A stretch of 64,000 bases of DNA from Streptomyces sp. STR69 (GTDB lineage: Bacteria > Actinomycetota > Actinomycetes > Streptomycetales > Streptomycetaceae): the NCBI RefSeq assembly GCF_024519455.1, contig NZ_JALJRY010000020.1, positions 124,001 to 188,000 of the forward strand, written 5' to 3'. A program made the translations under genes and the position numbers. This document shows positions 27,620-36,046 of this stretch, in pieces. The number at the start of each line of letters is the position of its first letter. The stretch's first letter is position 1. Below the pieces are notes generated by a model. The model was not told the origin of the DNA. It worked only from the letters and a program-made list of their open reading frames with translations, and did not search any database.

Positions 27620-28252
27620 ATGACCCGTCGCTCCCAGCAGGAGGACTACGAGCGCGCCGGGCTCGACGGGCGGCTCAGCCCCGGCACCTCCCCGGCGCTG
27701 ATCCTGGTGGACCCCGCCCGCGCCTACGTCGACCCGGACTGCCCGCTCTACGCCGGCGTCGAACCGGCGGTCGACGCGATGCGGACCCTGCTGGCCGACG
27801 CACGCCGGGCCGGGATTCCGGTCGTCGTCACGCGGGTGCTGCTGAGGGCGGACGGCAGTGACGGAGGGATCTTCTTACGCAAGGTGCCGAGCCTGCGAGT
27901 GTTCGTGGAAGGCAGCCCCTTCGGCGAGTTCATCGACGGACTGGCACCGACGGCGGACGAACTCACCGTGACGAAGCAGTGCCCGAGCGCCTTCTTCGGC
28001 ACCGGGCTGGCCGATCACCTCACCGCGGCCCGTATCGACACGGTCCTCATCGGCGGACTCTCGACGAGCGGCTGCGTCCGCGCCACCGCCCTGGACGCCA
28101 TGCAGCACGGTTTCGTCCCGATCGTGGTCGAGGAGGCGGTCGGCGACCGGGATCCCGACATCCACGCGGTGAATCTCTTCGACATCGCGCACAAGATCGG
28201 TGAGGTCTGGCCGATCGAGCGCGTCCAGAAGTACCTGGAGCCGTTCGGCTGA
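27620..28252 (+). CDS. Isochorismatase-family hydrolase (RutB / N-carbamoylsarcosine amidase-like)
   Basis: 210-residue cysteine hydrolase. The family triad is visible as Asp31 (LILVDPARAY), Lys119 (VTKQCPSAFFGT) and Cys152 (LSTSGCVRATALDA). Members cleave amides or carbamates; RutB removes ureidoacrylate carbamate, and the N-terminus here (YERAGLDGRLSPG) is close to N-carbamoylsarcosine amidases. The position directly after the RutA-like gene favours a role on the ring-opened pyrimidine or a related ureido acid. ATG at 27620 has AGGAAGGA upstream. Its 3' end is 15 bases from the convergent transglutaminase-like gene. Confidence 0.85.
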   Translation: MTRRSQQEDYERAGLDGRLSPGTSPALILVDPARAYVDPDCPLYAGVEPAVDAMRTLLADARRAGIPVVVTRVLLRADGSDGGIFLRKVPSLRVFVEGSPFGEFIDGLAPTADELTVTKQCPSAFFGTGLADHLTAARIDTVLIGGLSTSGCVRATALDAMQHGFVPIVVEEAVGDRDPDIHAVNLFDIAHKIGEVWPIERVQKYLEPFG

Positions 28253-28267
28253 CCGGGGTGCCGGTTG

Positions 28268-29035
28268 CTACGCCGCGCGGTGCCGCCCCATGACGGGCTC
28301 GGCCAGCACTCTCGCCACCGGGCAGAGGGTCTGACCGTGCCGGGCGAAGAGTTCGTCGCGTGAGTCGAAGCGGCCCAGATCCGCCACTACGTAGGCCGAG
28401 AGGTCGCATCCGGCGCCCGCCGTCGGGCAGAGCGTCGTGCCGTCCCAGTCGATCGCCGTTCTGGACAACGCCTCGAACAGCGTCTCCGAGCCGGAGTTGG
28501 TGAATCCGGCCTCGTCACCGTCGCTCAACTCCCCAAGGCTGCCGAAGAGTTCGGACACCGCCAGCCAGGAGGCGGACGGCCCGTCGTCAAGACGGAATTC
28601 CGGCCAGGCCAGCAGAACCCGGTCCGGGACGATCCGGCGCAACCGGGGAAAACGCGGATACCAGAACGTCCCGTCCACCAGCAGACCGCGCACCCGGGTG
28701 GCCACCCCGGCGGCCCGCGCCACGGCTTCGAGTACGGCGAGCCGCTGGCTGCACGAGCCACGGCCCCGGCGCAGCACCTCGGACACCGGCCGCTCGTCCT
28801 GCACCGAGTACACCGGCCGTACCGCTTCGGTGATCCGGCGGTGGGCGTGGCGCAAGGTCTCGATCCGTCGGGCGTTGTCCGCGTCCGCCGTCACGTCGAG
28901 CCCGTCGAGCAGCGAGGCCACGAGCGGATCCCGCCAGTCGAGGATCCGCGTCGGGGCCGTGCTCCCCGTCGCTGCCACACCGCCGGTCGTGCCGACACGG
29001 GAACGCCTTCGCGGTGTGAGCAGCGAACTGGTCAT
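28268..29035 (-). CDS. Transglutaminase-like protein
   Basis: 255-residue protein with a transglutaminase-like core. RGRGSCSQRLAVLEAVARAAGV places the candidate nucleophile at Cys95, followed by VRGLLVDGTFWYPRF with a strand-turn typical of the papain-like fold; the His/Asp partners are probably in the LAWPEFRLDDG region. No signal peptide is seen. Such stand-alone proteins act as proteases, amidases or cross-linkers; some serve peptide biosynthesis, but no precursor peptide was found here. Its upstream region carries a perfect-arm palindrome (29108-29123), suggesting repressor control. It is convergent with the hydrolase gene. Confidence 0.75.
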   Translation of the reverse strand: MTSSLLTPRRRSRVGTTGGVAATGSTAPTRILDWRDPLVASLLDGLDVTADADNARRIETLRHAHRRITEAVRPVYSVQDERPVSEVLRRGRGSCSQRLAVLEAVARAAGVATRVRGLLVDGTFWYPRFPRLRRIVPDRVLLAWPEFRLDDGPSASWLAVSELFGSLGELSDGDEAGFTNSGSETLFEALSRTAIDWDGTTLCPTAGAGCDLSAYVVADLGRFDSRDELFARHGQTLCPVARVLAEPVMGRHRAA

Positions 29036-29107
29036 GATCGTGGTCCTCTCGTCGGACGGCCCCGACGGTCAGGGGTGTCCTTCAGCGATGACCATCATGA
29101 AGGAGAA

Positions 29108-29123
29108 GTTGAACGTGTTCAAC
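29108..29123. promoter_or_regulatory. Palindromic operator upstream of the transglutaminase-like gene
   Basis: GTTGAAC-GT-GTTCAAC: two perfect 7-base arms around a 2-base centre, 73 bases upstream of the start at 29035. It fits the general TNNAACNNGTTNNA pattern of KstR-type TetR regulators, but the regulator is unknown. Confidence 0.5.
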
Positions 29124-29142
29124 TCTGTATGCTGCCCGTCCG

Positions 29143-29425
29143 TCAGCCGATGTGGAGGTCGTCGACGTAACCGCGGTAGCCGCCCGCGGCGCCCGAGTCC
29201 CTCAGGTTGCTGCCGTCGGTGAAGACCAGGTCGACGGCGACGCAGGTGCTGTTGTCGGAACCGGCGTCCACCCAGGGGGTGGTGGCATGGGACTGCGGGA
29301 GGATCCAGTAGCTGAACGTGGTGTCGCCCCGGACGGTGAGCGGTGCGCCGTTGAAGCCGGAGAGCTGCATGTAGGCGTGGTCGTACGGTCCGCCGTCGGC
29401 GCGGCCCGAGTACATCAACGTCTCC
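29143..29425 (-). pseudogene. C-terminal fragment of a secreted carbohydrate-active protein
   Basis: About 94 codons reading TTFSYWILPQSHATTPW, CVAVDLVFTDGSNLRDSG and finally GGYRGYVDDLHIG. These are typical of the C-terminal beta-sandwich of large secreted Streptomyces glycoside hydrolases. No signal peptide, catalytic domain or start is present. The usual ~45-60 residues between the LRDSGA and GGYRGY motifs also appear to be missing (from memory of the family). The fragment abuts a LacI fragment on the other strand at about 29425. Confidence 0.6.
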
Positions 29426-29810
29426 ATGTGCCGGCAGCGCCTCGACGGCATCGTCGTCGAGGCGTTCGGCGAGAACCACGCCTACCTCCAGCCCGAACTG
29501 GACGCGGGCGTACCGCTGGTGGCCATGGACCGCCCGATGAGCGGCATCTCCGTGGACTGCGTGATGTCCGACAACGCCTCCGGCATGGCCTTTCACCACC
29601 TCCACCGGCACGGCCACCGCCGCATCGCCTACATCGGCGACAGTGAACGCGTCTTCTCCGGCCGCGAGCGCGCCGCGGCCTTCCATGCGGCCCTGGGCGC
29701 CCACGGCGAGGCGGTCGAGGGCCTGGTGCACCCCGGCGAGATCGGCCGAACAGCCGTCGAACTGCTCCGCGCCCGCATCGCCGACCCCGCCCGTCCCGTG
29801 CAGTCCGTGG
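29426..29810 (+). pseudogene. LacI-family regulator fragment (ligand-binding domain only)
   Basis: Open frame reading LDGIVVEAFGENH, GVPLVAMDRPMSG, MSDNASGMAFHHLHRHGHRRIAYIGD and GRERAAAFHAAL. This is the periplasmic-binding-protein-like core of LacI/GalR regulators. The DNA-binding head and the start of the core are missing at 29426, and the C-terminal lobe stops at about 29810 where the end of the STAND gene begins. It is broken at both ends and is non-functional as a repressor. Confidence 0.75.
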
Positions 29811-31865
29811 TCAGGACGCGAGCGGGCCCTGCATCACGAGGGCGAGGCTCTGTTCGGCGTCGTTGTTCAGGGCCTTGTGGAAGGCGCTGTCGTAGGCGTC
29901 GTCCCCGACCGCCTTGCGGGCCTGGAGCTCCCATTCCTCGCGGACGGCGGAGAGTTCGGGTGTGCCGTGGTTCGGGTGGCCGAGCATGCGCCAGAAGGTG
30001 TTCCCGGTGCCGGACGTACGCGCTGCCGCGATGCCGTTGCCCTGCACCGCGTTCGCCCCGGTGAGGAGGTCGAGCGCGAGGGCGATTCCGAGATTGTCGT
30101 TGAGGTTGTGCTTGCTGGTGAGCATGGCCCGGGCATGGAGTTCGGCGTCGTGCGCGCGTCCCTGGAGGAGGTCTATGAAGGCGAGTTGGTGGAACGCGTA
30201 CGACCGCGCCCAGTGCTCGCCGTACCGCACGCTGAGGCGGCGCAGGGCGACGGCTGCCTCGTAGGCCTCGGCCAGTCGGCCCAGCGCGGAGTGGGCGAAG
30301 GTGCGGATCACCATGCAGCAGAGTTGCGGCGCGCCCGACGGCGGCGACTGGCCGTGGGTGATCAGGGCGTGGTCGCAGACGTCGTACGCGTCCTGGGGCC
30401 GGCCCGCCATGAGGTGGGTGAGGCCGACCGTGTGGGCGGCGAAGAGCTCCGACTGCGGGTCACCGTCCTGGTGTGCGGCGGCGGTGCATTCCTCCCCGAT
30501 ACGCAGGGCGCTGCGGTGGTCGCCCTGGAGGGTGAGGGTGATACCCAGGGCCCACAGGGCGCGGGTGCGGGAGGGGCCCTTGGGGGTGTCGAGGGCCAGG
30601 GCGCGTTCGAGGTAGTCGCGGGATTCGTGGAGGTGTCCGCAGCAGGGCCAGAACAGGCCGGTGCGGCCGGCCATCTCCAGGGCGGCCTCGTGGTCCGTCT
30701 CGATGAGGTGGTCGAGTGCCGCGCGTACGTCGCTGTGGCTGGCCGAGATCCGCGCGTACCAGGCGACCTGCTGTTCGCTGAGCCAGCCGGCCTCGGCCTC
30801 TTCCAGCACGGTGGCGAAGTGCGCGGCGTGCAGTTTGACGAGTGTCTGTTCCTCACCGAGTTCCGCGAGCCACATGGCGCCGTACTCGCACAGCGTGTCC
30901 AGCATGCGGTAGCGGACGCCCACCCGTTGCAGCACGGACTGGTCGGCCAGCCGGTCGAGGAGCCGGGGGACGGCATCGGCGTCGAGCGGGCCGCCGGCGC
31001 ACACGGATTGCGCGTCCGCCGCGTCGAGGGGGCCGCGGAAGACGGAGAGCCTTGCCCACAGCAGGCGTTCCAGCGGAGAACACAGTTCGTGGCTCCAGCC
31101 GATCGCCGTACGAAGGGCCCGGTGACGCCGGGGCCACGCGGTCTCGTCGACGAGCGTGTCGAGGCGTGAGGCGAGGCGCTCGGCGATCTCGCCGAGGCTG
31201 TTCTCCCGCAGCCGTGCGCAGGCCAGTTCGACCGCGAGCGGGATCCCGTCCAGGCGGTGGCAGATGGCGGCGACGGTCTCGGCGGAGGCGGGGGAGTCGA
31301 GGGACACGTCCGGGGCGGCCGTGGCACAGCGGTCGCGGAAGAGGCGTACGGCGTCGCTGGCACCGCCGTCGTCCATCGACAGCGGAGCCACCTCGACGAG
31401 CTGCTCACCCCGGACACCGATGGGCTGTCTGCTGGTGGCCATGACCGTCAACTCCGGTGCGGAGGCGAGGAGTTCGCTCACCAGGAGGAGGCAGGCGGGC
31501 AGCACACGCTCGCAGCAGTCGAAGACGAGCAGCACCTGTCGGCCGGCCAGCCACTCGCACAGTGCTTCGACGGGAGCGCGCGGATTGTGGTCCAGGAGAT
31601 CGACGGCGTCGCAGACCGTGGCGGTGAACAGCCGGTCGTCGTAGAGGTTCGACAGGTCGACCCACCAGACCCCGTCGGCGTACCGGTCCCGAACCTGCTC
31701 CGCGACGCGCAGTGCCAGCCGGCTCTTGCCCACACCTCCGCCACCGGTGAGAGTGACCGACCGATGCTGCGTCAACGCCGTTCCGACTGCGTCGAGTTCG
31801 CTTGCGCGGCCGACGAAGCTGGTCGTCACGACGGGGAGGTTGCCTACCACGGTCCCATCCTGCAC
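29811..31865 (-). CDS. AfsR/LuxR-type STAND ATPase lacking its C-terminal HTH
   Basis: 684-residue STAND protein. FVGRASELDAV begins an NB-ARC-type ATPase with Walker A GGGGVGKSR (41-49), LLVFDCCERVLPA as the Walker B region, and VMATSRQPIGVRGEQ as sensor/arm. A winged-helix and TPR-like helical half follows (AYEAAVALRRLSVRYGEHW and similar). Relatives usually continue to a C-terminal LuxR helix-turn-helix; here the frame ends LALVMQGPLAS at the junction with the LacI fragment. The DNA-binding output domain therefore seems lost, or the protein works without it. The start codon at 31865 is a GTG with weak ribosome site; a second GTG lies five codons in. Confidence 0.8.
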   Translation of the reverse strand: MQDGTVVGNLPVVTTSFVGRASELDAVGTALTQHRSVTLTGGGGVGKSRLALRVAEQVRDRYADGVWWVDLSNLYDDRLFTATVCDAVDLLDHNPRAPVEALCEWLAGRQVLLVFDCCERVLPACLLLVSELLASAPELTVMATSRQPIGVRGEQLVEVAPLSMDDGGASDAVRLFRDRCATAAPDVSLDSPASAETVAAICHRLDGIPLAVELACARLRENSLGEIAERLASRLDTLVDETAWPRRHRALRTAIGWSHELCSPLERLLWARLSVFRGPLDAADAQSVCAGGPLDADAVPRLLDRLADQSVLQRVGVRYRMLDTLCEYGAMWLAELGEEQTLVKLHAAHFATVLEEAEAGWLSEQQVAWYARISASHSDVRAALDHLIETDHEAALEMAGRTGLFWPCCGHLHESRDYLERALALDTPKGPSRTRALWALGITLTLQGDHRSALRIGEECTAAAHQDGDPQSELFAAHTVGLTHLMAGRPQDAYDVCDHALITHGQSPPSGAPQLCCMVIRTFAHSALGRLAEAYEAAVALRRLSVRYGEHWARSYAFHQLAFIDLLQGRAHDAELHARAMLTSKHNLNDNLGIALALDLLTGANAVQGNGIAAARTSGTGNTFWRMLGHPNHGTPELSAVREEWELQARKAVGDDAYDSAFHKALNNDAEQSLALVMQGPLAS

Positions 31866-31976
31866 GGCCTGAGCACGGCACTAAACCCTCTCGCGGGAAA
31901 CGGTCACAGGTGATCGGGCTTGATAATCAATCGGTCGTTCCGTGCCTCGTGGCCGGTCCGCCGTGACGCCGTCGGT

Positions 31977-32978
31977 TCAGAGGCTCCCGGGGCGGACCAG
32001 ACCGGTCCGCTTGACTCCGCTCAGGAGGGGCGTGACCTCCAGGGTGGAGATGTGAGGGAGGGCGCCGATGGTGTCGCTCACGAAGCGGTAGAGCGCGTCG
32101 AGATCGGTGGCGGCGACCGCCACGAGGAGGTTCGCGGCGCCGGTGGTGGCGGAGGCGAAGCGGACCTGTGGATGGCGGCTGAGCCTGTGGCCCGTCTCCT
32201 CCAGACCGACGGGTGCGACGTTGATCCACAGCAGTGCTTCGGTACGGATGCCCAGCCTGGCCAGGTCGACCTCGGTCGCGAGCCTGAGCACCTGGTTGTC
32301 GAGCAGCGCCTCCAGCCGGCGCCGGGCGGTGAGGGGAGTGGTGTCGGCGCGGCGCGCGAGATTGGCGTAGGAGGCCCGCCCGTCCTCGATCAGGGACGTG
32401 ACCAGGGTGTGGTCGACGGGTTGGAGACCCTGGCGGACGGCCGGGACGGAGGGTTCCGACCTCAGGCTGGTCAGCTCGGCCTCCGTCAGCAGGCCGCCGC
32501 TCCAGTCGAAGGCCGCCGGGAAGACCCGCAGCAGGATGTGCGAGGTCCACGACTGGACGGCGGGAGTGGCGGGAAGGTCGCGCAGCAGCAGCGAGTTGCG
32601 TGCGTCCGGTCCGTCCAGGAACAGGATGGTGCAGATCTCGTCGCCGCCGCCGAGGACGTCCACCCAGACGGTGTCGGCGCGACGGGCCAGGGTGGCGGCG
32701 ATGGCACTGATCTGGTTGGGCCGGCACTTGATGCGCAGCGCCAGCGGAATCAGATCGGGAAACCACAGGGGGTTGCGTACGGCGGTGGCGCGCAGCGTCC
32801 GGTCGTGGAACAGCGGTGCCGCGCGACGCACCACGGTGCGCTCCGAGATGCCGAGGACACGCCCGACCGTGCGCCACGAGGCCCGCGGGGAGGCGAGCAG
32901 CGCGGCGGCGATCCGACTGTCCGTCTCGTTGAGCGGTTGGCTTGCTTTCGCCGAATTCCTGGATCTGCTGTCCTTCAT
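31977..32978 (-). CDS. Lrp/AsnC-family regulator, double-length
   Basis: 333-residue duplicated Lrp/AsnC protein. The first HTH is about 18-60 (LNETDSRIAAALLASPRASW, LGISERTVVRRAAPL) with an effector/RAM-like segment. A second HTH lies about 165-210 (VDHTLVTSLIEDGRASYANLA, TPLTARRRLEALL) with a second AsnC ligand-binding domain (RTEALLWINVAP, LVAVAATDLDALYRFV). Streptomyces has many such two-headed regulators, which bind DNA as smaller oligomers. ATG at 32978 is chosen; an alternative TTG lies four codons upstream. No obvious partner gene adjoins it, and PhzF is on the opposite strand across a 386-base gap. Confidence 0.85.
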   Translation of the reverse strand: MKDSRSRNSAKASQPLNETDSRIAAALLASPRASWRTVGRVLGISERTVVRRAAPLFHDRTLRATAVRNPLWFPDLIPLALRIKCRPNQISAIAATLARRADTVWVDVLGGGDEICTILFLDGPDARNSLLLRDLPATPAVQSWTSHILLRVFPAAFDWSGGLLTEAELTSLRSEPSVPAVRQGLQPVDHTLVTSLIEDGRASYANLARRADTTPLTARRRLEALLDNQVLRLATEVDLARLGIRTEALLWINVAPVGLEETGHRLSRHPQVRFASATTGAANLLVAVAATDLDALYRFVSDTIGALPHISTLEVTPLLSGVKRTGLVRPGSL

Positions 32979-33132
32979 CCGTGGTCTCAACCTCTCCTAC
33001 AGGTCCGGATCGATACTCCCGGACGAAAACGCCTCGGAGCAACCGGGACGGGCAAGGCCAGGGGCATCACGCAGGGCGGGGCGGTCTCCTTCCGGTGAGC
33101 TGCCGGCCGGCCGACTCGAACAACCCACCCGG

Positions 33133-33237
33133 GCACGGGTGTTCACCGCGGTGCAGACCGACGAGCTGTTCCGCGACGGCGCGTTGCGGATCGCCGACCA
33201 CCACGCGGCCGAGGGGTTCCTTGCCACCACCGAGTAG
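33133..33237 (+). pseudogene. Possible C-terminal remnant of a type-B carboxylesterase
   Basis: A short open stretch reads RVFTAVQTDELFRDGALRIADHHAAEG and then stops. Similar sequence (TD-x-x-FR-x-x-ALR-x-A) occurs near the C-terminus of type-B carboxylesterases. No start, catalytic region or upstream homology is present between the Lrp and PhzF genes. Confidence 0.35.
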
Positions 33238-33364
33238 TCCTGCCACCAGGCTGGGCCGCACGGGGCGCGAATCAATCCACTTTCTTGCGGCTGGCCCTGT
33301 CCTCGCCGCGCAGCCGCCCGCTGAGATGGCGCAGAAACCGCCGCAGCCGCTCGAAAGGCCCTTG

Positions 33365-34213
33365 ATGACCATGCCGCGCACCCGCTCGTTCGTGCAGGTC
33401 GACGTGTTCTGCACGAGCCCCTACTCAGGCAATCCGGTCGCGGTCGTCCTGGACGGGACGGACCTGACCGACGAGGAGATGCAGCGCCTGGCCCGCTGGA
33501 CGAACCTCTCCGAGACCACGTTCGTACTGCCACCCACCGCCCCGGAGGCGGACTACCGGCTGCGGATCCTCACGCCCCGGGGAGAGCTGCCGTTCGCCGG
33601 TCACCCCACCCTCGGCTCCGCCCGCGCCTGGCTGGACGGTGGCGGCACACCGCGCGACGCCGACCGCATCGTCCAGGAGTGCGCCGCGGGCCTGGTCACC
33701 GTGCGCCGCGGCGAGGACACCCTGTCCTTCGCCGCCCCGCCCCGAGTACGAGAGGGTGCGCTCGACGACGAGTACCTGCAGCGGATCACGGCCGCGTTCG
33801 GCATCGCGCGGGACCGGGTCGTGGCCCACCAGTGGGTCGACAACGGTCCGGGCTGGGCGGTGCTCCAACTCCCCACGGCCGAGGAGGTCCTGGCCCTCGA
33901 ACCAGACCTCTCCCTCATCCCGGGCGCGATGGTCGGCGCGATCGGCGCCCACCCCGCCGGGCATCCGTACCGCTACGAGATGCGCACCTTCGCCCCCGCC
34001 GTCGACGTGCCCGAGGACCCGGCCTGCGGCAGCATGAACGCCGGCGTCGGCCAGTGGCTCACCTCCACCGGCGCCGCACCCTCCTCCTACCGCGTCTCCC
34101 AGGGCACCCGACTGGGACGGGCCGCGAGCATCGAGATCACCGCCGACCCGGACGGCACCGTCTGGGTCAGCGGCGCCGCCACCATCCGAATCCGCGGCAC
34201 CATCACCCTCTGA
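33365..34213 (+). CDS. PhzF-family isomerase/epimerase
   Basis: 282-residue PhzF-like protein with the two-lobed diaminopimelate-epimerase fold. Family signatures: FVQVDVFCTSPYSGNPVAVVLDG at the start, Glu50 in TNLSETTFVL (the catalytic Glu of PhzF), RILTPRGELPFAGHPTLGSA, MRTFAPAVDVPEDPACGSMNAGVG and VSQGTRLGR. PhzF isomerises a phenazine precursor, but most family members have unknown substrates and no other phenazine genes are present. Start ATG 33365 follows GAAAGG; a second ATG lies two codons in. It is convergent with the single-domain Lrp gene 19 bases away. Confidence 0.9.
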   Translation: MTMPRTRSFVQVDVFCTSPYSGNPVAVVLDGTDLTDEEMQRLARWTNLSETTFVLPPTAPEADYRLRILTPRGELPFAGHPTLGSARAWLDGGGTPRDADRIVQECAAGLVTVRRGEDTLSFAAPPRVREGALDDEYLQRITAAFGIARDRVVAHQWVDNGPGWAVLQLPTAEEVLALEPDLSLIPGAMVGAIGAHPAGHPYRYEMRTFAPAVDVPEDPACGSMNAGVGQWLTSTGAAPSSYRVSQGTRLGRAASIEITADPDGTVWVSGAATIRIRGTITL

Positions 34214-34232
34214 CACCCCCTGACCGCGATCC

Positions 34233-34676
34233 TCACGTGCTGTCGGCGGAGAGCGTCTTCATGCTGACGTAGCTGGTCACCGTGGCCACGCCGGGCAGGC
34301 TCGCCAACTGGTTGGCGTGGAAGTCCTCGTAGGCCGGCAGGTCGGCCACCTCGACCTGGAGCAGATAGTCGAAGTTGCCGGTGATGTGGTGGGCGTGGAC
34401 CACCTCGGGCAGCCGGGTCACGGCACTCTCGAACGCGACCACGTCCGCGCGGGTGTGCCGCATCAGCCGTACACCCGCGAACACCCGCAGGCCGCGGCCG
34501 ACCGCGGCGGGATCGATCAGCGCCCGGTAGCCGCGGATCACCCCGGCCTCCTCCAGTTGACGCCCCCGCCGCAGACACGGAGACGGCGACAGCCCGACCC
34601 GGGCCGCGAGCTCGTTGTTGCTGATACGGCCGTGCTGTTCGAGTACGGCCAGGATCGACCGGTCCACCTCATCCAT
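34233..34676 (-). CDS. Lrp/AsnC-family regulator
   Basis: 147-residue classic Lrp: N-terminal HTH (VDRSILAVLEQHGRISNNELAARVGLSPSPCLRR) followed by the AsnC ligand-binding domain (VFAGVRLMRHT, HAHHITGNFDYLLQVEVADLPAYEDF, VTSYVSMKTL). It is transcribed divergently from the PLP enzyme and amidohydrolase genes across 155 bases that contain palindromes. It is therefore probably their local regulator, responding to an amino acid. Confidence 0.92.
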   Translation of the reverse strand: MDEVDRSILAVLEQHGRISNNELAARVGLSPSPCLRRGRQLEEAGVIRGYRALIDPAAVGRGLRVFAGVRLMRHTRADVVAFESAVTRLPEVVHAHHITGNFDYLLQVEVADLPAYEDFHANQLASLPGVATVTSYVSMKTLSADST

Positions 34677-34727
34677 GGTGGCAGATTATTGCTCCCGGGG
34701 ATTGCCTAGCACAATCATGCACCCTCG

Positions 34728-34754
34728 TTGCGCGCAATTTGCTGCCAAAATTGC
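34728..34754. promoter_or_regulatory. Candidate Lrp operator in the divergent promoter region
   Basis: TTGCGCGCAA (34728-34737) is a perfect 10-base palindrome. It overlaps a second inverted repeat, GCAATTT (34734-34740) with AAAATTGC (34747-34754). Both lie 52 to 104 bases upstream of the two divergent genes, where an Lrp-type regulator would be expected to bind. Confidence 0.45.
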
Positions 34755-34831
34755 CGAGATCCGGATGTATCGGAGCTCCGGTCGGCCACGCTTCTTCATG
34801 GAGTCACACCGACGGTCCACGGAGGGCAGCC

Positions 34832-36007
34832 ATGCCGGGCAACAGCACCATCACCGTTCACGCCGATCGCGAAGTCCACCCCAGCCGTGCCGTGGCACCG
34901 CCCATCTACCAGACGGCGGCGTTCTCGGCCGAGGACGCCGAGACGTTCGCACAGGGCGCCGTCGCGCCACGCGGCAAGGACTTCTACACCCGTTTCGGCA
35001 ACCCGAACCACGCCCAGGTCGCGGCCGTCGTCGCCGAACTGGAGCACACCGAGGCGGCCATGGTCACCGCGTCCGGGATGGCCGCGCTCACCACCGCCGT
35101 CCTGGCCCTGGTGTCCGCCGGCGACCACGTCATCGGGCAGAGGTCCACCTACGGCGGCACGGCGTCGGTGCTGCTGAACCTGCTGCCGCGCCTCGGCGTG
35201 TCGACCACCCTGGTGGACCAGACCGACCCCGAGGCGTTCGCGCGGGCACTGACCCCGCAGACCCGCCTCATCCTGGTGGAGACCCCGAGCAACCCACTGC
35301 TGCAGATCACCGACCTGCGCGCCGTCACGGACCTGGCCCGCGCGCACGACGTACTGACCGTCGCCGACAACACCTTCGCCACCCCGCTGAACCAGCGGCC
35401 GACGGACCACGGCATCGATCTCGTCTGGCACAGCGCGACCAAGTACCTCAACGGCCACTCGGACGTCTCCGCCGGAGTGCTCGCCGGGGCGGCGGAGATC
35501 CTGGACCGCGTCTGGGACGTCGGCCTGCTCACCGGTGCCACGCTCGGCCCGATCGACGCGTGGCTCCTGCTGCGCGGCATACGCACCCTGCCGCTGCGCG
35601 TGCCCCGGCACAACGCCAACGGCCTGGCACTCGCGGAGGCCCTGACCGCGCATCCGGCGGTGGCGAAGGTGCACTATCCCGGTCTGACGACCCACCCCCA
35701 ACACAAGCTGGCCGTGGACCAGATGAGCGGTTTCGGCGGGGTGCTCGGCATCGAGTTCACCGGCGGCTTCGAGATGGCCGACGCCTTCCTCGGCCACCTG
35801 CGCTACCCCCGCCGGTCGGCCAGCCTCGGCGGCGTCGAGTCGCTGGCCGTGCATCCGGCGTCCATGTGGCGCGGGATGCTCAGCGAGGAACAGATCGCGG
35901 AGTCGGTTCCGCTCGGCCTGGTCCGGCTCGCCGCAGGCACGGAGGACACGGCCGACCTGGTCGCCGACGCGCTCGCCGCGGCCGACGCGGTGCTCACCAC
36001 GACGTGA
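34832..36007 (+). CDS. PLP-dependent Cys/Met metabolism enzyme (cystathionine gamma-synthase / methionine gamma-lyase type)
   Basis: 391-residue fold-type I PLP enzyme. YTRFGNPNHAQVAAVVAELE, MVTASGMAALTTAVLAL, STYGGT, LVETPSNPLL, VADNTFATP and HSATKYLNGHSD (PLP lysine Lys204) are family hallmarks. The C-terminal ASLGGVESLAVHPASM plus VRLAAGTEDTADL completes the fold. It could be a gamma-synthase, gamma-lyase or gamma-elimination enzyme; substrate-deciding residues were not resolved. ATG at 34832 follows GGAGGG. The amidohydrolase gene follows after 39 bases, and the Lrp regulator is divergent. Confidence 0.9.
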   Translation: MPGNSTITVHADREVHPSRAVAPPIYQTAAFSAEDAETFAQGAVAPRGKDFYTRFGNPNHAQVAAVVAELEHTEAAMVTASGMAALTTAVLALVSAGDHVIGQRSTYGGTASVLLNLLPRLGVSTTLVDQTDPEAFARALTPQTRLILVETPSNPLLQITDLRAVTDLARAHDVLTVADNTFATPLNQRPTDHGIDLVWHSATKYLNGHSDVSAGVLAGAAEILDRVWDVGLLTGATLGPIDAWLLLRGIRTLPLRVPRHNANGLALAEALTAHPAVAKVHYPGLTTHPQHKLAVDQMSGFGGVLGIEFTGGFEMADAFLGHLRYPRRSASLGGVESLAVHPASMWRGMLSEEQIAESVPLGLVRLAAGTEDTADLVADALAAADAVLTTT

Positions 36008-36046
36008 CCCTCAACCATCCGAAAGCCTCTGTGAAGGAGTTCTCCC

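Noticed and set aside
28268..29123. Ribosomal peptide (lasso or similar) cluster around the transglutaminase-like gene
   Set aside because: No precursor, cyclase or transporter gene is nearby, and the protein does not show the lasso B2-type context.
29069..29731. 220-codon minus-strand open frame over the scar region
   Set aside because: Runs antisense to the LacI fragment and out of frame with the hydrolase fragment; only its last codons (MMVIAEGHP) are mentioned as a possible leader peptide.
33365..34213. Phenazine biosynthesis locus
   Set aside because: PhzF-family proteins are widespread; no other phenazine genes are in the window.
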